From positions 1 through 33,608 of the forward strand of contig VFJQ01000150.1 of NCBI GenBank assembly GCA_009885995.1: a DNA stretch of 33,608 bases. Reading direction: 5' to 3'. The notes under the pieces were generated by a model that was not told the DNA's origin, ran no database searches, and saw only the letters and a list, made by a program, of their open reading frames with translations. Source of the stretch: Verrucomicrobiota bacterium (lineage in GTDB: Bacteria > Verrucomicrobiota > Verrucomicrobiia > Chthoniobacterales > Chthoniobacteraceae). Positions 25,711 to 31,944 of the stretch are shown piece by piece. Each line of letters begins with the position of its first letter. Within the stretch, counting starts at the first letter, position 1. Position numbers and translations under genes: made by a program.

Positions 25711-26462
25711 CCACCACCCGCCTTCCCTACGCCGATCTCCTCCAACTCAAACGCTGGAACACGCCGACGATTTACAACGGCTGGGAGCAGATCACGAAAC
25801 ACAACGCCGGACGCGACGGCTTCAACATTGAGGAGACACGCGACTTCATGCCGCACATGGGGCCGATGGTGGGCTACGCGGTGACGGTCGTGATCGAGCC
25901 GAGCAATCCGGCGCACGCGAAGGTGCCGGGCGTGGGGGCGGAGTATCGGCGCTACATCGCGAGCGTGCCGGGGCCGAAAATCATCGTGGTGCAGGATCTC
26001 GATAAGCCGCGCGTAATCGGGGCGTTTTGGGGCGAGGTGAACTCGAACGTTCACCGCTCGCTCGGCTGCGTGGGCACGATCACCGACGGCGCGATCCGCG
26101 ATGTAGATGAAATGTGCAACGCGGGCTTCAAGGCGCTCGCGCGGCGGATGTGCGTGGGGCACGCGTTTTCGTGCCCGGTGCGCTGGGGCTGCGAGGTGGA
26201 GGTCTTCGGCCGCGTGGTGCAACCGGGGCAACTCATCCACGCGGACAAGCACGGCTTTCTCGCGGTCCCGCCGGAGGATGAGGCACGGCTGCTCGATGCG
26301 GCGCGGTTCATGGACTCGAACGAGTGCAACACGGTGATCCCCGCCGCGCGCGACATCGCGGGGAAGACGACGGCAGAGGTGCTCGACGGGCTCGACGATG
26401 CGGTCCGGCGCTTTGGCGAAGCGGCGCGCGGGAAGTTCGCGCGTGAGGGTGAGTGGTCGTGA
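25707..26462 (+). CDS. RraA-like protein, possible class II pyruvate aldolase
   Basis: A 251-residue cytosolic protein of the RraA/HMG-CHA aldolase fold. The signature GEVNSNVHRSLGCVGTITDG followed by AIRD is clear. The metal and substrate residues of HMG/CHA aldolases sit in a D-X20-R-D motif; here the spacing is kept but reads Glu110-X20-Arg131-Asp132. It is longer than E. coli RraA (about 161 residues), with extra N-terminal 50 and C-terminal 40 residues, so an enzymatic role is more likely than RNase E inhibition. ATG 25707 is fixed by the conserved promoter element; a frame extension upstream to 25578 is an artefact. It is coupled to the NanM-like gene by a GTGA overlap. Substrate is unknown. 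Confidence 0.85.
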   Translation: MTTTRLPYADLLQLKRWNTPTIYNGWEQITKHNAGRDGFNIEETRDFMPHMGPMVGYAVTVVIEPSNPAHAKVPGVGAEYRRYIASVPGPKIIVVQDLDKPRVIGAFWGEVNSNVHRSLGCVGTITDGAIRDVDEMCNAGFKALARRMCVGHAFSCPVRWGCEVEVFGRVVQPGQLIHADKHGFLAVPPEDEARLLDAARFMDSNECNTVIPAARDIAGKTTAEVLDGLDDAVRRFGEAARGKFAREGEWS

Positions 26463-27490
26463 AGGCGTTCGTGCTCGTGCTGACGATGGCTACTTCGCTG
26501 CTCGCCGCTGAGATGAATTGGTCGCAACTCCCGCCACTGCGCGACGCGGAGGGTTTCGCAGGGAGCTTCGCGGGCGTGAGCGATGGCGCGCTGATCGTCG
26601 CGGGCGGAGCGAACATCGACGGGGACAAGTGGAAGGAGCCTTTCACGAAGAAGTGGTATGACTCGGTCTTCGTGCTCGCGAAGCCGGATGGCGCGTGGAT
26701 GCAGGCGGGGACGCTGGAGCGACCGCTCGGCTACGGCGTGTCGATCAGCGCGGACGACAGCGTGCTGTGTCTCGGTGGGAGCGATGCGACGCGGCACTAC
26801 GCGACGAGTTTCCGGATGCGGTGGAAGGCGGGCACGTTGTCGCGCTCGCTGCTTCCCGATCTCCCACGGCCTTGCGCAAATGCGTGCGGCGCGCTGGTGG
26901 GGCGCACGATCTATGTCGCCGGTGGAATCGAAACGCCGGCTGCGACGGCGGCGCTGCGCACATTCTGGGCGCTCGATCTCGATGCGCCGGAACCACGCTG
27001 GCGCGAACTCGAACCGTGGCCGGGCTCCGCTCGGATGCTCGCGGTGGCCGCGGCGCACGATGGTTCGTTTTACCTCATGAGCGGTGCCGCGCTGAGCGCG
27101 AGTGCGGACGGGAAGCTGGTGCGCGAGTTTCTGCGCGACGCTTACCGCTTCACTCCCGGCCAAGGCTGGGAGCGCCTCGCCAATCTCCCCCGCCCCGCCG
27201 TCGCCGCGCCATCGCCTGCGCCGGTGAAGGACGGGCGCATCTTCATCGTCAGCGGCGACGATGGCGCGAATGTGACCTTCCAGCCGGTGGAGAAACATCC
27301 CGGCTTCCCGCGCGACACGCTCGTGCTCGACGTGCGCGCGAACTCGTGGAGCACGCTGCCGGTCGCGCCGATTTCGCGCGCGACGGTGCCGGTGGTCGAG
27401 TGGCTCGGACGCTTCGTGATTCCCAACGGCGAGGTGCGACCGCGCGTGCGCACGCCGGAAGTGTGGGCGCTGACTTTTCCAAAACCATGA
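26459..27490 (+). CDS. NanM-like Kelch-repeat protein, N-acetylneuraminate epimerase type
   Basis: A 343-residue exported protein with a short signal peptide (MKAFVLVLTMATSLLAAEM). The remainder is a Kelch beta-propeller, with blades containing LIVAGGANIDGDKW, SVLCLGGSD, TIYVAGGIE, SFYLMSGA and IFIVSGDDG. The start (WSQLPPLRDAEGFAGSFAGVSDGALIVAGG) matches cyclically permuted mutarotases, the group containing NanM, which converts alpha- to beta-N-acetylneuraminate. Location just before two sialidases supports that role. GTG 26459 overlaps the RraA-like stop as GTGA; GTG 26453 is an alternative. The stop overlaps the next ATG (ATGA at 27487). Confidence 0.85.
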   Translation: MKAFVLVLTMATSLLAAEMNWSQLPPLRDAEGFAGSFAGVSDGALIVAGGANIDGDKWKEPFTKKWYDSVFVLAKPDGAWMQAGTLERPLGYGVSISADDSVLCLGGSDATRHYATSFRMRWKAGTLSRSLLPDLPRPCANACGALVGRTIYVAGGIETPAATAALRTFWALDLDAPEPRWRELEPWPGSARMLAVAAAHDGSFYLMSGAALSASADGKLVREFLRDAYRFTPGQGWERLANLPRPAVAAPSPAPVKDGRIFIVSGDDGANVTFQPVEKHPGFPRDTLVLDVRANSWSTLPVAPISRATVPVVEWLGRFVIPNGEVRPRVRTPEVWALTFPKP

Positions 27491-29469
27491 ACCCACTCCT
27501 CCGCTCTCTCCTTCCGGCGCTGCTCACCACCGCCGCTCTCGCTGCCGAACCGCTGCTCGAAAAAACCGATCTCTTCGAGGCCGGCAAGGACGGCTACGCG
27601 CTCTATCGCATCCCAGGCATCGTCGTGACGAAGAAGGGCACGGCGCTCGCGTATTGCGAGGCGCGGCGGGACACGAAGGGCGACTGGGGGCCGATCGACG
27701 TGCTGCTGCGGCGCAGCACCGACGGGGCGAAGACGTGGTCGGCGCCGGTGCCGCTCGTGAAACTCGATGGCGAACTGCCGGTGAATCCGGTGGCCGCGGC
27801 GCAGAACCTCGACAAGCCGGGCGACAACACGATGAACAATCCGGTGGCGATCGTGGACCACGAGACGGGCGCGGTTCACTTCCTCTACTGCCTGGAATAC
27901 ATGAGGTGCTTTTACCTTCGCAGTGACGACGATGGACTGACATGGACGAAGCCGGCGGAGATCACGGCGACGTTCGAGGAGTTCCGGCGCGACTACGATT
28001 GGAAGGTGATCGCGACGGGGCCGACGCATGGAATTCAGCTCACGCGCGGCGATCACAAAGGGCGGCTGGTGGTGCCGGTGTGGATGTCACTCGGCACGGG
28101 CGGGCACGCGCATCGGCCCTCGGTGACGGCGACGATCTTCAGCGACGATCATGGCAAGACGTGGCAGCGCGGCGAGATCGCGGTGCCGAATACGGACGCG
28201 TGGATTTTCCCGAACGAGACGGTGCTCGTGCAGATGACCAGCGGGACGGTGATGCTGAACGTGCGGAGCGAGTCGAAGAATCATCGGCGGCTCGTGAACT
28301 TGAGCCGCGATGGGGCGACGGCGTGGGCGAAGCCGCGCTTCGACGAGGGGCTGCTGGAGCCGATCTGCATGGGCAGTATCGTGCGCTTTTCCGCACGGCC
28401 GGAGGGGGACAAGAACCGCATCCTTTTCGCCAACCCGCACAACCTCGATCGGCTCGATGGGAAGGCCGTGGAGGGCAAGTCGCGCGACCGGCGGAACCTC
28501 TCGATCAAGGTAAGCTACGACGAGGGGAAGACGTGGAAGTTCAACAAGGCGATCGAGGCGGGCTACGGGGCTTACAGCGATCTCGCGGTGCTGCCGGATG
28601 GGACGGCGCTGTGCCTCTACGAGCGCGGGCGGGATAGCGATGCGGAGCTGAAGAAATCGACGAGCTACGCGTGGCTGACGGTGGCGCGGTTCAACATCGA
28701 ATGGCTCACGGACGGGAAGGACACGCTGGCGTGGCCGCCGCACGGGAAGAGCGACTTCGGAGCGAAGCGCGAGGACTTCACCGTCGCGGGCGCGGAGGCG
28801 TTTGTGATTCATCCGACCAAGCCGGCGCCGGGCGGGGCGAAGCCGTGGGTGTGGTATGCGCCGACGATCGGGCAGCATCCCGGCGGCGGGAATGCGTGGC
28901 TGCTCACGCGGCTGCTGGAGCGCGGGTTCACGGTCGCGGGCGTGTATGCGGGCGAGACGTATGCGAACCCGAAGAGCCGGGAGCAGTTCGCGTCGTTCTA
29001 TGAGCACGTGCGAAAGACCTACGGCCTCTCGCCTAAGGTGTGCCTGATCGCGCAGAGCCGCGGCGGGCTGAATCACTACAACTTCGCGGCAGATCACCCC
29101 GAGTGGATCGCGTGCCTCGCGGGGATCTACACGGTCGGCGATCTGCGCAGCTATCCCGGCTTGGAGCGGGCGGCGCCGGCGTATGGCGTGACGCCGGCTG
29201 AGTTGGAGGCGCAGCTTTCCAAACACAACCCGATCGAGCGTCTCGCGCCGATCGCGCAGGCGAAGATCCCGATCCTGCACATCCACGGCGACGCGGATAA
29301 AATCGTGCCGATCGAGCGCAACAGCGCAGCGATCGCGGAGCGATACAAGGCGCTCGGCGGAGCGATGGAACTCGTCGTGGTGCCGGGCAAGGGGCACGAG
29401 TTCGATGCGCGGTTCTTCGAGTCGGAGAAGATGCTCGCGTTCATAACGAAGCATGGATTGGCGAAATAG
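27487..29469 (+). CDS. Exported bifunctional sialidase (GH33) - alpha/beta-hydrolase fusion
   Basis: A 660-residue protein. The signal peptide covers residues 1-20 (ends ALAAE). The GH33 sialidase domain (about 25-405) has the YRIPGI motif with Arg41 and Asp boxes STDGAKTW (77-84), SDDDGLTW (146-153), SDDHGKTW (219-226) and SYDEGKTW (343-350), a degenerate SRDGATAW, and the Tyr/Glu region AYSDLAVLPDGTALCLYE. The second domain (about 430-660) is an alpha/beta hydrolase with nucleophile Ser524 (AQSRGGL), acid Asp602 (HGDADKIVP) and base His637 (GKGHEF). The combination would allow release of O-acetylated sialic acid by one enzyme. It is translationally coupled to the NanM-like gene by ATGA. Confidence 0.88.
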   Translation: MNPLLRSLLPALLTTAALAAEPLLEKTDLFEAGKDGYALYRIPGIVVTKKGTALAYCEARRDTKGDWGPIDVLLRRSTDGAKTWSAPVPLVKLDGELPVNPVAAAQNLDKPGDNTMNNPVAIVDHETGAVHFLYCLEYMRCFYLRSDDDGLTWTKPAEITATFEEFRRDYDWKVIATGPTHGIQLTRGDHKGRLVVPVWMSLGTGGHAHRPSVTATIFSDDHGKTWQRGEIAVPNTDAWIFPNETVLVQMTSGTVMLNVRSESKNHRRLVNLSRDGATAWAKPRFDEGLLEPICMGSIVRFSARPEGDKNRILFANPHNLDRLDGKAVEGKSRDRRNLSIKVSYDEGKTWKFNKAIEAGYGAYSDLAVLPDGTALCLYERGRDSDAELKKSTSYAWLTVARFNIEWLTDGKDTLAWPPHGKSDFGAKREDFTVAGAEAFVIHPTKPAPGGAKPWVWYAPTIGQHPGGGNAWLLTRLLERGFTVAGVYAGETYANPKSREQFASFYEHVRKTYGLSPKVCLIAQSRGGLNHYNFAADHPEWIACLAGIYTVGDLRSYPGLERAAPAYGVTPAELEAQLSKHNPIERLAPIAQAKIPILHIHGDADKIVPIERNSAAIAERYKALGGAMELVVVPGKGHEFDARFFESEKMLAFITKHGLAK

Positions 29470-29490
29470 CGTGCGCACAGGGCTGGCGCA

Positions 29491-29575
29491 GGTAGGGCGC
29501 ACTGTCCTCAGCGCGCCGCGTGGGTTGCGATGTGGAGTCGCACTCGGCGGCGCGGTGGGGACACCGCGCCCTACC
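29491..29575. repeat. REP-like imperfect inverted repeat
   Basis: The left arm GGTAGGGCGCACTGTCCTCA continues to 29519. Its reverse complement recurs at 29547-29575 with 25 of 29 bases matching, around a 27-nt centre. The outer ends GGTAGGGCGC/GCGCCCTACC are exact. The pattern resembles dispersed palindromic repeats of Opitutaceae-type genomes, by memory. It lies between the two sialidase genes. Confidence 0.7.
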
Positions 29576-29587
29576 AGTCTATTCTTG

Positions 29588-30742
29588 ATGTTCGCTTTGG
29601 CAGCGGCGGCGGCGTGGGCGGCGGAGCCGCTGTTTGAGACGACGCGCGTCTTTCCTCTCACGCGGGACAACAAGCCGAACTACCGCATTCCGGCGATCCT
29701 CCAGGCGCCGAATGGCGACGTGCTCATCTTCGCGGAGAAGCGCAACGACGGGCCGGGCGACATCGGCGATCACGACATCGTGCTCAAGCGCAGCCGCGAC
29801 AAGGGGCGCACGTGGAGCGAGGAGCAGGTGATCTTCGACGACGGGAAGCGCGTATGCACGGACCTCACCGTCGGGCGCACGGGCGACAAGCTGTGGCTGT
29901 TTTTCCTGCGCGACAAAAAGCGGTTCGCTCACTTCACGAGCAACGACAGCGGCGCGACGTGGGCCGGGCCGACGATGATCCACGAGCAGGTCACGAAGCC
30001 TGATTGGGACAACCTGCGAGGCAAGGGCGACGACGAAATCGCGAATCCAAAAGGGCGCATGGCGCTGTGGGAAAAGGGTTGGTTTCAGCGCTACGGCTGC
30101 GGGCCGGGGAATGCGCTGGTGCAGCTCAAGGGCGGGCGCATCCTCGTGCCGGCGCGGCATCGCAAAGACACCGGCAAGGGGCGGCTGCGCAGCTTCGCGC
30201 ACTGCTTTTTCAGCGACGACGAAGGCGCGACTTGGAAGCTCGGCGGGACAATCGGGATGAACACGAGCGAGTGCCAGTTCGTGGAGTTGGCGAGCGGCGA
30301 CGTGATGGTGATCTCGCGCAACGAGAGCAGCGCGGACGCGCCGGACAATCTGCGGCACCTCGTGGCGATCAGCCGCGATGGTGGGGAGACTTGGAGTGCG
30401 GTGCGGCGGGCGGAGGAGCTGATCACGCCGCGCTGCCACGGCGCGGTGGAGCGATTCGGGAAGCGGCTGCTTTTCTCCAGTCCGGCGTCCCCGTTCCGGC
30501 AAAAGGAGCATCCCTACGGGCGCTACAATCTCACCGTGCGGCTGAGCACGGACGAGGGCGCGACGTGGAGCGCAGGCCGGACGATCTGGCCGCATCCAGC
30601 GTCGTATTCGGACATGGTCGTGCTCGATGATGGGACGGTCGGCTTCGTCTATGAGCGCGGGGCGAAAGGCACCACGCACTACTGGGACGAGGTGCATTTC
30701 GCGCGGTTCGATGCCGCGTGGTTGAACGGCGGGCGCGACTAG
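29588..30742 (+). CDS. Exported sialidase (exo-alpha-sialidase, GH33)
   Basis: A 384-residue exo-sialidase. It has a short N-terminal hydrophobic segment (MFALAAAAAWAAE, possibly truncated), NYRIPAIL with Arg33, and FAEKR with Glu50. There are five Asp boxes: SRDKGRTW (69-76), SNDSGATW (118-125), SDDEGATW (209-216), SRDGGETW (262-269) and STDEGATW (320-327). The catalytic Tyr region is SYSDMVVLDDGTVGFVYE. It probably cleaves terminal sialic acid from glycans outside the cytoplasm. ATG 29588 is preferred, but the frame is open through the whole upstream repeat, and GTG 29555 would give a longer n-region for the signal peptide. It is downstream of the sialidase-esterase gene and converges with recO through a shared CTAG. 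Confidence 0.87.
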   Translation: MFALAAAAAWAAEPLFETTRVFPLTRDNKPNYRIPAILQAPNGDVLIFAEKRNDGPGDIGDHDIVLKRSRDKGRTWSEEQVIFDDGKRVCTDLTVGRTGDKLWLFFLRDKKRFAHFTSNDSGATWAGPTMIHEQVTKPDWDNLRGKGDDEIANPKGRMALWEKGWFQRYGCGPGNALVQLKGGRILVPARHRKDTGKGRLRSFAHCFFSDDEGATWKLGGTIGMNTSECQFVELASGDVMVISRNESSADAPDNLRHLVAISRDGGETWSAVRRAEELITPRCHGAVERFGKRLLFSSPASPFRQKEHPYGRYNLTVRLSTDEGATWSAGRTIWPHPASYSDMVVLDDGTVGFVYERGAKGTTHYWDEVHFARFDAAWLNGGRD

Positions 30743-31266
30743 AGCCGCGCCACGAGGTCGCGCCGTGCGGCGGGGAGCTTGTGGTAGGCGCGGCCGATGG
30801 CGACGGCGGGGCTGAGTTCCGGGTGCTCGATGCCGAGCAGGCGGACGAGTTCGCGCTCGAAATGCTCGAGCGCGCGCAAACTCGCGGCGTGGTCGTTGAG
30901 GTGCCGGATCGCGCGGCGGAGCAGGTCGAAGAGGTCGGGCACGGCGTGGTCGGATTCGGTGACGAGTTCGAGCAGTTCGACAAAATACGCGGCGAGCGCG
31001 ACGCGCTGGTAGTCGCTGCGCAGGCCTTCGTGCGGCTCGGTCAGCTCGGCTTCGCGCAGGGTGTGGAGTTCGCTCTTGCGGCTGCGAGCGATGCTGATCT
31101 CGCACTCGAAGAAGAGGTCGAGCCGGCCGGCGAAGCGGCTCTTCGGCTGGCGCGCGCCTTTCGCCACGGTCTTGAGCTTCCCATGCGCGGCGGTGAGCCA
31201 CGTGAGGATGAGGCTCGTGTCGGAAAGCTTGGTCTTGCGGAGCAAAAGGGCGGGAGTGGTCTCCAT
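30739..31266 (-). CDS. recO: DNA repair protein RecO
   Basis: A 175-residue RecO. The N-terminal OB-fold begins TPALLLRKTKLSDTSLILTWLTAAHGKLKTVAKGA, as in RecO, and the helical part ends in LRALEHFERELVRLLGI, the RecO signature helix. At 175 residues it is shorter than E. coli RecO (about 240) and lacks a Cys-rich zinc region. It acts in RecF-pathway recombination, loading RecA on SSB-coated DNA. The stop overlaps the sialidase stop (CTAG at 30739-30742), so the ends are convergent and overlap by 4 bp. The start ATG 31266 is 99 bp from the divergent DUF3467 gene. Confidence 0.82.
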   Translation of the reverse strand: METTPALLLRKTKLSDTSLILTWLTAAHGKLKTVAKGARQPKSRFAGRLDLFFECEISIARSRKSELHTLREAELTEPHEGLRSDYQRVALAAYFVELLELVTESDHAVPDLFDLLRRAIRHLNDHAASLRALEHFERELVRLLGIEHPELSPAVAIGRAYHKLPAARRDLVARL

Positions 31267-31365
31267 GCGCGCGGCACGCCACTGGTAGCTGGGATCTGCG
31301 ATTTGGAAAAAGGCTTTGCCGCCGTGCGGGTGGCGCGTTACCGGTCGCGCCCGTTTTCAAAAGCC

Positions 31366-31668
31366 ATGCCCGAAGAAACCCAGCAGCCCCTCGCCGTCGA
31401 TGCCTCGAACCTCCGCACCAGCTACGCGAACGTGTGCCGCATCGCGCAGACGCCGAACGAGGTGATCGTGGACTTCGGCATGAACCCGAACTTCTTCGGC
31501 CAGATCCTCGATGAGCCGCTGAAGCTCGATAACCGGGTGATCCTCTCGCACGACGCGGCCAAGCGGCTGTGCATCCACCTGACGGCGACGATTCAGAATT
31601 TCGAGGCGCGTTACGGGGCGATCGAGCTCGACGTGACGAAGCGGCTCAAGAATCAGCCGGCGAGCTGA
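31366..31668 (+). CDS. DUF3467 family protein
   Basis: A 100-residue cytosolic protein. SYANVCRIAQTPNEVIVDFG and the segment RVILSHDAAKRLCIHLTATI with EARYGAIEL fit DUF3467, a family of short proteins of unknown function. ATG 31366 is used; it is preceded by an A-rich stretch and no Shine-Dalgarno. It is divergent from recO. Confidence 0.82.
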   Translation: MPEETQQPLAVDASNLRTSYANVCRIAQTPNEVIVDFGMNPNFFGQILDEPLKLDNRVILSHDAAKRLCIHLTATIQNFEARYGAIELDVTKRLKNQPAS

Positions 31669-31676
31669 GGCGGACG

Positions 31677-31694
31677 GCGCCCATGTGGGGGCGC
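31677..31694 (+). terminator. Weak possible terminator hairpin
   Basis: GCGCCC (31677-31682) pairs with GGGCGC (31689-31694), followed by ATACTTTCTCT. The tract is not a convincing U-run. Confidence 0.25.
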
Positions 31695-31792
31695 ATACTT
31701 TCTCTGACGCAGAGCTTTACGGCGGCGGAAAAAAGTGGGATACGCGCGACCCACGGTTGCCCACGCAGCCGTCGTCGAAGTGCGTTTTGCGC

Positions 31793-31842
31793 ACCCGCGC
31801 CCCTCAGTCCAAAGAACGGGAATGCCGTTCGGGGAGGCGGGT
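31793..31842 (+). promoter_or_regulatory. Two-part stem-loop before the surface-protein gene
   Basis: ACCCGC (31793-31798) pairs with GCGGGT (31837-31842), then CCCC (31800-31803) with GGGG (31831-31834), then GAACGG (31814-31819) with CCGTTC (31825-31830), with a 10-nt bulge on the 5' side. Part of the 276-bp gap between the DUF3467 gene and the surface protein. Function not known: terminator, leader structure or repeat. Confidence 0.45.
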
Positions 31843-31944
31843 CCGAAAATCTAATAAACATTTCAATCCGCCACCTCAAAAGTCCGATCTGCTTCAAATA
31901 AAATGTTGACCTCCGTGTTCACACCACACACTTTCAGCCGCGCC

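Noticed and set aside
26695..27486. N-terminal extension of the sialidase-esterase over the NanM-like gene
   Set aside because: Low-complexity Arg/Ala translation; ATG 27487 gives a signal peptide and an ATGA overlap.
31685..31909. Short plus-strand frame of 74 codons in the intergenic region before the surface protein
   Set aside because: Overlaps the hairpins, has no family resemblance and no start context.
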